DNA from: Colletes latitarsis
Taxonomy: Eukaryota > Arthropoda > Insecta > Hymenoptera > Colletidae
Length of the DNA stretch: 64,000 bases
Direction of reading: 5' to 3'
Assembly: GCF_051014445.1 (NCBI RefSeq)
Contig: NC_135141.1
Coordinates: forward strand, 33,565,422 to 33,629,421
Shown here: piece after piece, positions 11,986-25,200 of the stretch
Position numbering within the stretch: the first letter of the stretch is position 1
How the letters are laid out: every line of letters starts with the position of its first letter
The notes under the pieces: generated by a model
What the model was told of the DNA's origin: nothing
What the model saw: only the letters and a program-made list of their open reading frames with translations
The model's database searches: none
Made by a program: the position numbers and the translations under genes

Positions 11986-13257
11986 GTAAGTCCGCCCTCC
12001 TATCAGACCAACGCCAACATGGCGGACGAAAAATTTCCTTTGTATCGCCGCGAGGCTCCACTGACGCAATTGCGAAAAATATATTTTCTTGAGAAGCGAT
12101 ACAGTTTAAAAGATCAAAGAAAGTATTTTTACTGCCGAAAAGCTTGTTCGATAAACTGGCGCAACGATTGTTGTTATTGTATTAAGATAAATTGACATTT
12201 TTCTAATAAGAAGACTTGACCGCCCTGAATGCTTGGTATCAGGCGTTCGTGTATTCGTCGCAATCTTTTGATATTGTAAATGACATCGCCCATTTCACTC
12301 CGCAGCCGATTGTGGACACGTTCTTTCCATTCCTGATGCTGTATTTTTGAATGTATTTTTTCTTCTGCGCAATACGCATGTTTTACAAATTCCAATGTGA
12401 TGCATCAGTTAGATCGACGGAGAAATTTTGATTTCGGCGCTTTTTTCACAAATCAATTAACGTTCTCATTTCGACTCATTGGGTTTACCTTGCTTGAAGC
12501 AACGTTAGGATATGCATATTTGGCCTAAAATTATATGATAAATTGTTTACACACTTTGAACAATTGAAAAATAAAGCATTGTTAATAATTAATGAAGTTA
12601 TAGTTTATGTTGTTTCTTACTTGTTTTCTTGTAAACTAACGTATTTATGTTTTGTTTTAAAATTATGAAGCATTTGTGTGTAATTACTAAAGAAGTGCTG
12701 CTCCTAATATTATATTTTATAATTTCCAATTTTAGTTACCTCTAAATTCTTTTACTTTTTTGTTAGTTTCTTTTAACCATGATCTGTATTTGAACATGAT
12801 GTATTATTCCTAAATGAAAATTGATCTATAAATACAAAGTAAATAATTATTTTAAATATTTCTATTTTATATCTTTTAAATATAACTATGAAGCATTATC
12901 TGCATTTACCATTTAGTTGTAACATACCAAAATAAACAATCTAATATAATTTTTTAATTTCTTTAACCAGTGTTATGTTTCGGTATGTTAGCTTTTAATT
13001 ATCTCTTTTATTTATTTTAAATTGTTTTCAGCAGTAAGTAGTATACATTTTCTTATAGAATATATGCATATAGTTTTATTATGCATTAGTAATTTTTTGT
13101 ACGAGTGTTTACAATAACTTTTTATACATATTACCAATACTTTAAATTATAATTATAAGCGTGAAAAGTATTACGAAGAGTAATGAGTTTTGTTTTTAAG
13201 TGTTTTGATTATGAATATTTAATATATTTTTTAATTAATATTACAGTGTGATGTGTG

Positions 13258-16200
13258 ATGAGTGATAAGCAGACTGCACCTACTTTGCCGCCCCTTAACG
13301 GGGGTGGAGGAAACAATGGGGGAAACAATGGAGGTGCACCACAACAAACTGTTAGTTTACAGCAAGTTCTTGCAACTGCTCAAGGACTTAATGTTCTTAC
13401 TACTAGTGCTGGACAGCAGTTTGTTATTACTTCGCAGGTTCCTGGCCTTACACAGGTATATATTTGAATCGAGTAATTTTGGTCTAAATGCATTCTACGT
13501 ACAGTACATAATTTGTTTTTATTTTGTGTTTAAATTTATGTTTGTATTATTATAGGTCATACCAAGCAATGCAACAACAAATGCAAATATTCAACAAGTT
13601 GGTGTTACGAGAATCGTTAATATCACTGGCACGCCCCCACGTGCAAGTCCTGTGGGAGTCGCGGGTGCAAGTAATTCACCTCTTGCATCTCCCTCCCGCC
13701 AGAATTCGCCAAAAGTGGTTTTAGCAACATCGCCGAAACTTGTTCGGACTTCTATCGGGAGCATGTTTGTCACACCAACATCTCAAGCCTCTATGCAATC
13801 ACCACCCGCGAAGAAAAGGTTGAAATTAACCGATTCCACTGAAAAACCGACTGCTTGTGCTGACGATACGATGAGCTATAGAAGAAGAATTATGGAACAT
13901 AAATTGAAAAGAATGCGTGTGATAAGAGAGAAATATGCTGAAAATGCATCAGAGTTATTCTTTCTTCATGCTGGAGGCAATATGATGGATTTTCAAACCT
14001 GGAGGAAGAGACCACCGACGCCTCAATATCTGCATTTTTTACGTCAACATAGATTAGATCCGGAAGATGATGATGAGGATTTAACAGTGCCACTGCCAGT
14101 GATATCAGAAATTCCACTAATACCTACTGTAACAACATCTGTTTCCACGATAGTTCCTGTGAGTCAGTGTACAGAAGTAAAAATCTCGGGTATGAACGTT
14201 ACACCAGTTGCAGTATCCACAACATTGCCTGCTGCAGTAGCTCAACTTAATCAACAAGGTAAGCATATCGTCGCTATGTATGTATTTGTAATTAATTCTA
14301 TGATATTTATAAAACCGTCTTATGGTAGTTAACACTCTCCTAATAAGACAATGCCCATTTTATATTTAGCACCAATCATTTTTCCTAGAGCAAGTAGGAG
14401 GCACATGATTATTTTTATTATCACAAAAATGTAAGAATTTATAATAGTACTTAATATACTAAAAGCTTGGTATAAAAAGACTGTGAGCAGATTTTGATAC
14501 ATTATCCACAGATAACTATAACATTAGTTTTGTCCTTTTTGGTAAATATACACATGACAACGTGGAAATACAATTCAGAATTTTAGTATACATTTCATAT
14601 CAACTGTATAATTAATTTGCGTAATAGGACACGTACCAGGTAGGCCTCAAGGGGGCCGCCATGGCATGGTATTTGCCTTCAGAGCAGCAATTCAATCTTC
14701 ACCAGTCACCGTTCACCCTCCACCTACTTCTACTCTAGCACCTACGCTCATTATAGGTGATTACTGCAGGCTTATCATTTGATGTTTAGACGCATTAATC
14801 TTTTGTAAAATCCTCAATGAATTTTTTGTAAACTTACTTTCGAAATCCTCGTATATTCTCATTACATACAATTTTTATTTAGTGCTTTTTGTGTGCCAAA
14901 TTATATTGAGATGCAATCAAGCTTAATAAATATATGTTAGCAGTTGATATAATTATGTTTTACAATTTTATTTACTGTGTACTTGCGTTAGATATCATCT
15001 TGCACTGTTAATAGAAAAGTTTATTACAGGTTTAACTAAATAACTGTAATTTTGTGCAGTTAATTTGTACGATTAAATGCATGTTGCTTCTTGACTTACA
15101 GAAAAGGGAAGGGTAGTTACTTTTATTTAAGTAAAACACAGGTACAAATGTATTGTGTAACCAATAGGGTACATTTTTTCTATAGTTGATATTTTTTAAG
15201 CGCAATCATATAATCCCATGGTTCATCCTCACAGTGAGTTCTTTCAATAATAATTATTTATTACATCCGTTATGGTACTGTGTCTCCTTATCTATACTTT
15301 AGAGCATTTGTTTATATAATCCCACAATTGACGGCTGCTTCAAATTAATATATTTTGAAGTAGTCTACTCTTTGCGGGAACATCAATTCACAGCATTATG
15401 TGGCTGTCTAGCAATATGATTTTCAGCCTAAGGGCGCTGTTGATACACGCATTCTAGTTTTTTCAGTTACAGTTTATTTGATTTCCCATTGAAAGTAATT
15501 GTTCTCATATTTAATTTTTCTTCTGTCTTTTTATTAAAAAATAATCCGTTAATTGTTACAGGTAGTGCACCAATAGTTCCAGGTTCGCCAAAGCCTATAA
15601 CAACAATAGCAGCAAGTAGTGTAGCAGATAAGGTTTCTTCAATAGCTACGACTGTTACGACAACAACAACTACTGCTACTACTACTACTGTAGCAATTAT
15701 TCCTACTGCTCCTCTAACTGCAACTACTACCACTACCACAGCAAAACCATCAGCTTCGCCAACCGCTGCTACTCCTGCTCAGCCTGTTGTAAAACTTGTT
15801 AAGTTACCTGCCTCTAATGCGGCTATATCATGTGATATCACGAATAACCAAGAACAAATTGTAGAAAAGGCAAAACAGGTACGATAATTCTTATAAAGAA
15901 CACTGTTTAACCATTAAGCGTCTGAGAAAGTACTTGATTCAATTTGTTCATACTATTTGTAGGAAGCATATGTTATGCAGAGGATTGCCGAGTTGCAACG
16001 TGAAGGATTATGGTCGGAAAGAAGATTACCTAAAGTACAGGAACCACCTCGTACAAAGGCGCATTGGGATTATTTATTAGAAGAGATGGTTTGGTTAGCC
16101 GCCGACTTTGCTCAAGAACGAAAGTGGAAGAAAGCTGCCGCAAAAAAATGTGCGCGCATGGTACAGAAATATTTCCAAGAAAAAGCAATTCAAGCACAAA

Positions 16201-19200
16201 AAGCTGAGAAATCACAGGAATTAAGGCTAAAGAAGATTGCTAGCTTTATTGCAAAAGAAATCAAAACGTTTTGGACTAATGTCGAAAAGGTAAGGTATTA
16301 GAACTCGTCGTTTACACGCTCGTTTGTATTTCAATTAAGCATACACTACCCCACGCTATTAAGCCGACATTTTTAATGCATCCCAGTTGAAAGTGTGTGC
16401 TCGTTGTGGGAACAGCAAAGTCTGCTAATTGTGTATGGTTGTATTGATTATGTAGATGCAATCAAAGAATTTATGCAGGACATTTATTTTACAAAATTTA
16501 AATTATTTATTATGGTTACTCCACTTACGCGTATTTCACTTGTTCTTTTTTTCTTAAAGTTGGTGGAATATAAGCAACAAACGAGGCTCGAAGAAAAAAG
16601 AAAACAGGCATTAGATCAACATTTAAATTTTATTGTTGGGCAAACGGAGAAATATTCGACATGGTTGACAGAAGGACTTAATAAACCTGATGGTTCTCAA
16701 AGTATACCAGCCTCTATCAACAGTTCACGAATATCTTCGCCGATTCCTCCTAGCAAATCTCATTCTGACGGTATATTGATCACATTACATGATTTTACCA
16801 TATTGTTTTGCAAGAGAATTAATACAGTTATGCTGCCCAGAGATTTTTATGTCAATTAACGTATTACTGTTTCAATATAGAGGATTTTCAACCAAACCAA
16901 AGTTCAGACGATGATGAAGAAACTATAGCTAAAGCAGAAGAGGAATTAAAGTCTGTAACAAATCATAAAGAAGAAGTTGAGTTGTTAAAGAAAGAATCGG
17001 AAATACCATTAGAAGATCTTTTGAAAGATTTGCCACCTAACTACTTAGAAAATAGGAGTAAAAGCTTATCGCCTGCGCCAAAAGAAACTGCAACGGAAGT
17101 GCGTTCACTTTTTATTTTAGAATTAGTATTTTAATTACATTACCAGTTGATATTGTTAATTAATATATAATAACATGTATCGATCTTTCTAATAGGAAAA
17201 TGAAAAGACGACAGATGGAGATACAGATTTTGTTGCGGCATCGGACGAATCCTCGGATGAAGAAGAAACTATCATGGAACAAGAAAAATTGGAAGAAAAT
17301 GCAGACTATAAACAAGAATTGGATGATCTTAAAGTATATATACAATTTTTTAACGTTACAAAAGAAAGATATAAGCCTTCCTGTATACGGAATTTAATTC
17401 TTGTAGGCTGAAAATGAAATGTCTATTGACGATCTTATGGCCAAATATGGCAATATTCCGGACGTTCCAATGGATGTTGATCAGGAAGGTCCTGGTCAAG
17501 GTATGTAATGTAAATTTATTACTAATTATTTCTTCGTTTGATGCTAGTTTATCAGTGATGTTACTTTACCTATCCTGATGGTTCAATAAATGGTATTCAT
17601 TTTTTGATTCCTATTTTTTGATGCGTTTTGAGGCATTTGTCTGAGATATTTAACATGTTCACATAAACGTATCGATTATTAAAATCGACTATGAAAGACC
17701 AGTGTATATTATTCGTTTAGAGTCGGATAAAGAAAGTGTGAAAGAAGACTGTCAAGAGAATGACGAAGAATCTACCAGTAACGAAAGTGAAAGTGAAGAA
17801 AGTGATAATGAAATCGGAGAAGAAGAATCTCAAACGCAGAGCGATAATGAAGCCGGTGTTGGGCTAAAATCTCTCCTAGAAGATATATCTATGGAGAAAT
17901 CTTCAGCTGACAAGGTGAAATAATGTTTTGTATTTAAGTTTCTATTGTGCTAAAGGATGTCAAAATATTAATATATTCGTAATCTCTACAGACTGCAAAC
18001 ATGGATCACTCGGAAGCTCACAATGAAATGGATAACGTAGCGGCATTGGCAGAGAGCATTCAACCTAAGGGAAATACTTTACTTACCACCAGCGTAAGTA
18101 ATTTCAAATCATACTTTTGTTTAGTGAGATTTTTGAGAATTGAGTTAGCCTTTCAATCCAAGGTGATGTAGCAGTAATTATTTGCACATTACTATTTTCG
18201 AAAGGCAGAGTAAAGGTGACGTGGTTTTTTTATAAAATAAATGAAATTGTTGATTTGTTTTAAAAGATCGTCGCTACAAATTTTTTGCAAATTCTACATA
18301 TTGAACTTATATTTTTAGCCATTTTCTTATCAAGCTTTACACTATATTTTAGGTTGTTACGAAAATACCATTTCTATTGAAACATCTTCTCCGAGAATAT
18401 CAACACATAGGATTAGATTGGCTTGTTACAATGTACGAAAGGAAATTGAATGGCATTTTGGCCGATGAAATGGGTTTGGGTAAAACCATTCAAACGATTG
18501 CCTTGCTCGCACATTTGGCGTGCGAGAAAGGTAATTGGGGTCCACACCTTGTAATAGTACCGACGTCTGTAATGCTTAATTGGGAAATGGAATGTAAAAA
18601 ATGGTGCCCTGGTTTTAAGATTTTGACTTATTATGGAACACAAAAAGAAAGAAAGCAAAAAAGGACAGGTATTAATTCGTTCCTTCGATTATATGCAACT
18701 AAAATATAAAATACGATAGTACGTGTACTACTTTGTTTCTTTCCATCCCAGGTTGGACAAAACCTAATGCTTTTCACATATGTATAACATCGTATAAATT
18801 AGTTATACAGGATCATCAAAGTTTTAGAAGAAAAAAGTGGAAATATCTAATATTGGATGAAGCTCAAAATATTAAAAATTTTAAATCCCAGAGATGGCAA
18901 TTATTACTGAATTTTCAAACTCAGAGGTAAATTTATATAAAATTTTATCGAACAATAATACAGACAGGGTATTCAGTCACCTCTGAAAAAAATTTTAATG
19001 GAAGTTCGTTTAAAGTTCCCCCATAAAGAATCTAGAAATAAAAAATCTCCCATTAAGATTTTTCCCAGGGGTGGCCGAACATCCTGTATGTACGCGCATG
19101 AATTTCATTTCACGCGAAGTTCCATTTTATTCTGTGCAGGCGATTATTGCTTACTGGTACACCTCTCCAGAATAATTTGATGGAGCTCTGGTCTTTGATG

Positions 19201-22200
19201 CATTTTTTAATGCCAAATGTATTTCAATCGCATAGAGAATTTAAAGAATGGTTTAGTAACCCCGTTACAGGAATGATAGAAGGAAACAGCGAATACAATG
19301 AAAATATTATTCGTCGTCTGCATAAGGTCTGTACGTAGTTTGTTTTTGAAATTCATTTATTAAAACATTCGATTACTCGCTACCGACACAGACACGAGAC
19401 AACGTGTTACGTATCTGTTTAATATAAATAGCGAGATATTAAAATAGTTCTCTTTTAAAACTCGCGTGTCACTATATATACATGGTATGACATACGAATC
19501 CTGTCTGGAGAAACAATTCTAACATAACTTCTAGCATATGTTTTTGCTTTTTTGCGAAAGTTGTGGTTCTTTCGTTCATCCAGCAATTGTACTTTTTGTA
19601 GGTTTTACGGCCTTTTTTGTTACGAAGATTGAAAACGGAAGTAGAAAAACAATTGCCCAAAAAATACGAGCACGTTATTATGTGCCGCTTGTCAAAACGA
19701 CAACGATATCTGTACGATGATTTTATGTCTAGAGCAAAGTAAGCGTCATTTACATTTTCTATATTTTGAACACATTTGAAAACTTTTTAATTATACTCTA
19801 GGTAATTGCCCCTTTTTTTTACGTTTACTTTTAGAACAAAGGAGACTTTGGCTAGCGGTAATCTACTGAGCGTCATTAATGTATTAATGCAATTGCGGAA
19901 AGTGTGTAATCACCCGAACTTGTTTGAAGTGAGACCTACAGTGTCGCCATTTCAAATGGAAGCTATTGAATTTGTTACAGCCTCTTTAATATGGGATGCT
20001 CTTGATTACAATCCATTTAAGGTAGTAATTTAATGCTCCTCGTTTCCATTTTGGGTACTTATATATTTAAGAACCGAAAAGACAAATATGTTTATCTTGC
20101 AGCATATCGATTTATGTAGTATTAATCTTTTACTATGCGATTTGGAGTTTACCCTTACTGCATTTGCGGCACATAGAGTAAGACGATTGCAGACGCCGCG
20201 AAAGCTTATAGAAGAAATAGATAGTCAGCCGGATCCACCCCCCAGATGCCCATCTGGAAAAATTAAAATCAACATTAGATTGTCTAATCAAGTTAAACCA
20301 TCAACTATGCCTCAACAGACTCAAACAAAGTTAAAGAATTTTGCTGGTATATTGCCTACACCAAGAGTTGGAACATCCCCCTTAATAAAAACAATAAATA
20401 ATCAAGCCACAACAGGACAAGGTAATTGTCAGTACCATTAAAATTAAGATTAAAATTTTTCCGATCTTTGTAATCGATTTCTTGTGATCTTACCATTTCC
20501 ATATTTTATTGATCGTAGGTGTCACTTTGAGAGTAGCAAGTGGTCAACAATTACAAGGATATTCCGTACAATTAGTACAACATCAGGGTAGCGTCAAAGG
20601 TAATATTCTTTCTACCTTACGGCTTTTTTCACACGTATATGTTACATTTATTTCTAAAATCTAAAACCCTTTGCATCATCGATCAGTGGTTGCACTCAAA
20701 CTGTCGCTGTGTAATCATTCTTGCAATGGTGCTACAGCAAATTGGTCTTGGGCCAGCTTGTTTATAATTATACATGTTATAGGCATTCTAGAACCGAAGG
20801 CACATATTAACAAAAACTTACATTTCGTTATTATGTATCATTTGTAAGTCACAATATGTGTAAAACATTTGTTGTGTTTGCTTCGAAAATAGCCATTCCT
20901 GTTGGAACACTAGCACATAACCCACAAAGTACAACAGTGACACCAACTACAGCAGCAACGAATGCACAGAGGATTACAGTAGCAAATGCAAATATCAGAG
21001 ATGGACTGCAACGACTAGCCACGCAGACAGTCACAGTTAAACAAGGTGATTCCGTCCAAAGAATAGCAGTGCCTAGTTTTGCACAGCTGGTTCAAACATC
21101 TACTGGTAGACATATCATTCTGACTTCGAATCAGCAAAACACTAACACAGGTTTGTCCCATGAGTGCTCGTATCCCACTGACCCCCATTTGTGATCCATG
21201 TTCAGGGCAATGTGAACCTACCTTCCTCTTTCATGTTATTTATACGCACATTTTAATGAATGTTATTAAAAGTAATACTCATTCGAAGAATAATACAAGA
21301 TGCATGATCATCAATAATGTTTCCTTATGTTTGTGGAGAAAAATCACCATCATAATTCTAAAATAAAAATTTTCTATAGAAATTTCTAAATTCGGTAACA
21401 ATATGTATTTTATACCTCTATCTTTGCAGTTTCGTTTCCAGTAATGACACCGAGTGGACAACGTTTAACGGTTTTATCTAAATCTTTGATGGGCTTGTCT
21501 ACCTCGGCAACTGCAGTAAATAAAGTTGTAGGGGGTGTAGTGACAACAACAAGCGGAGCAAGTGGAAGACCTGTAATGAGGGTGCCGCCGTTGAACGTAA
21601 CCGCTTCTCAAGTGCAATCTTCTGCTGGCAATGGACAATCGCCACAACAACCGATTCGTTGTGGTATTGTTACCAGACATGCACAAAAAGAATCTGAAAA
21701 GGCACAAATGAAAGAACGTCCGAAGTCCGAATTTTATTTGGTAATTATCTTATTTATAATTCGCGTTGCAGTTCAAGCCATAAATATTAAAGCTCTTTAG
21801 ACTCGAACTTGAGCCTTCGTATCCGTCGCTATTCACCGATCGATTAAATTTTCTGCAGCCACAATTGGAAGAAGAGCGGAGACAGAGAAGACAAGCCAAA
21901 CTTCGTCTTCTTGCAAAAATTAATGAAAGAAGATGCGCGGCATGTCCTCTCTATGGCGAAGATTTGTTTATGGCATTGCGAATTGGGAAACCGTCTACGG
22001 CATGTCGATGGCATAATGGTTGGGTACATTGTAGTACTGCTAAAGAGAATGTGCGTACGCGAAGGCAATTTTTTTCTCGTACAGAAGCGCTTGCGGAGGC
22101 GATAAACAGTACAGAACAAATCGTCGAAGAACTTAAAGAAGTGTTTGAAAGGTACGTGTATAAATAAGAATTTAAATATATTTTATTCGTTTTAATAATA

Positions 22201-25200
22201 TTCTGTTTGTTTCGTGTAACCTAATCTTATCATCATTACAGGTTTGTTGTTCATGTTCCTGCTGTGTGTGCACCCACGCCGCGTTTTCATGTTTCTCATC
22301 CACCTCCCCATAAATTATTTGGTCAACGACGTATGCAAATGGAATTGCAACGTCAAATATCGCCGAAATTTGCATTGTTTCATCCAGTAACTAGTGCAAT
22401 GATGACTCAGTTCCCAGATCCCAGATTAATACAGTACGACTGTGGGAAACTGCAATCTTTGGATCGACTTCTCAGGAAACTCAAATCCGAGAATCATAGA
22501 GTTTTAATTTTTACACAAATGACAAGAATGTTGGATGTATTGGAAGCTTTTCTTAATTTTCATGGCCATATATATTTGCGTTTAGATGGTACTACCAGGG
22601 TAGATCAACGACAGGTAATTATCAGTTGCTACAAATAGTGTTATTATTTTACTTGTATTTTCTTTCTAACGCGTTTCATGTTATCACACAAATACAGGTT
22701 TTGATGGAGAGATTTAACGGGGACAAACGGATATTTTGTTTCATTTTATCGACGAGATCCGGAGGTGTGGGTGTAAATCTTACAGGAGCTGATACCGTTA
22801 TATTTTATGACAGTGATTGGAATCCTACGATGGATGCCCAAGCGCAAGATAGGTGTCATAGAATAGGTCAAACACGGGATGTACATATCTACAGGTATGT
22901 GTAAAGAATTCCGTACATCTGCAGTCTCAGGCACTTTCGATAGGCCACGTCGATAACTCATACGTACATATATCAAATTACTATGCGTGTCGCTATATTT
23001 CAGATTAGTAAGCGAAAAGACCGTGGAAGAAAATATTCTGAAGAAGGCCAATCAAAAACGACTGCTCGGTGATTTAGCTATCGAGGGTGGTAACTTCACG
23101 ACTGCTTATTTCAAGAGCGTGAGTATTTAATAATTGTTTAAAATAAAGAAATTGCACTTTAAACTAGAATGTTTTCACATTCCGATGTATAGAGGATGTT
23201 GCATTGCATGTCGGAAGAACAGCATTATTAGTGTATAGAACATTAGTTGACAGTGTCGAAGAACTTTAATAATATATTAAACAAAGTAGTCAACAAATGA
23301 ATACATGTTGTAATTACCACTTTTACAGTCCACGATTCAAGATCTTTTTAATGTCGACCAAACGGAGAGCGATGCAACAACACGAATGGCTGAAGTATTG
23401 GAGCAAAATCGAGATCGAGAGAAATTCCTGCAGAAGGACGGTCAAGGATCGTCTCAAAGCGTGGAGGATAAAGTGGCGATGGGTGCACTTGAAAGTGCTC
23501 TTGCTGCCGCTGAAGAGGACCTCGATGTCCAAGCTGCGAAAACTGCTAAAGCGGAGGCTGTTGCCGATTTGGCAGAATTCGACGAGAATATACCTTTAGA
23601 CGAAGCGGATAAAGATGACACGCAAGTTAGCAAGGCTGAGCTTGAAGTACAAAATTTGGTATCTCAGGTAAGATATTATAATATACAGGATGTATCCTAA
23701 CTACGGATGGGCAAGGATAGCAGCAGCTCGGTCAGTGAATATTGAATACATAAACATTTAAAAGATTAAAGTTCCCCCAAGTTAGGATACATCCTGTATA
23801 TAAAATTTCACCTAGACGATGGGGGTGATTAATAAGGAGGTACATTTGCTGAAAATAATTTTCTTTTCCATCAGCTCACGCCTATCGAACGTTACGCGAT
23901 GAAGTTTGTCGAGGAGTCGGAAGGTGCATTCTCAGCGGCGCAGCTCGCTGCAGCGGAACGCGAGCTGGAGGAACAGAAGAAAGAGTGGGAACTCGATCGG
24001 TTGCGAGCGTTACGCGAGGAGGAAGAGAGGCAAATGCGGTTGGTCGACGACGATGAGAAACCGTTGACGTTCGGACGCGAGGACGCGCAGAATCAGGTTA
24101 ATAGTGCTAGTAATTCTAAGAAATTAGTCAGTAAGAGACTCCCGCCGAATAGAAGGAGGAGGAGGTCGCGTAGGAATAATAGTAAAAGTGCTCAGGAGTC
24201 GGATAGTGAATCCGAGACTACCACAGAGTCGGAATCAGAGTCTCAAGAAGATGTTGTGGAAGACAGTCTCGACGAGGAATCGAGTCACACCGAAAGTCAG
24301 AGTCAAGGCGGCGAAGACGAGGAGGAAGAAGAGGAGGAGGAAGAGGAGGAAGAGGAGGAGGAGGAGGAGGCGAACGATCAAAAGAATTCCGAGCGCGGGG
24401 GTTACCGGAAGCGTAAAAATCGTTCGAACAAATCGTTCAGTCAGAACCACTTTGATCTCAACAGTCCAAGAACAAGATCCAGGGGCAACGTGAAAATAAA
24501 TCTGTGGACGTTGGACGTGAGTCCAATTTTACCCGGTATAAAACCCAAGTGTCGAGGCAGAGCCAGCAATTTGCGGAAGCAACGGGAGCTCGAGATGAGA
24601 ATGAAAGCGGGGGAAACTTTCGTTTTGCCTTTACCGCCCACCTCGAGTCCTAAGAAGTCGAGCAACGTGAATACGTCGGCGAAGACGGACGAAGAAACCA
24701 CGTCTGCCATCAAAGGCTCGATCGAGAACGTTGAAAATTGTAAAGTGGTCGCGAATCATTGCGGCGTGACAGTGTCTTCGTCGAAAGGGAAACTTCGGAA
24801 GAGCACGGAGGCAAAAGACGATTTTAATTCTGTTATACGTTTAGATTGTTTAGACTCGGAAGCGTGTTTTCGATCGGACGATTCTGCGTCCAGTTCGTCG
24901 GAGCAACGTAAAACATCGGAGTCCAGTGAAACTGACATGAATATCGATAGTGTACCATTACGGGACCGAATAGACGTACCTTCGGTATGTATCGCGCGGT
25001 CTGTGCATAAACCAACGGCGCACTGTAACGATCTAGAAAACGATGCACCTCGTAATAGCGAAAATACTGAAAATCTTGACGTCAGTTTTGTTTCACAGAA
25101 CCGTGGCTCTTGTTCGCCCGCGGCGGAGACGGGCACTTTAAAAATGATCTCCGATTCAGAACTAACGGAGGAGATCAATGTATCGGAACATTCGTTGACA

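Noticed and set aside
11563..12195. Several 60-108-codon frames in the domino 5' region
   Set aside because: They overlap a probable non-coding first exon and its intron, on both strands, and none continues into Domino.
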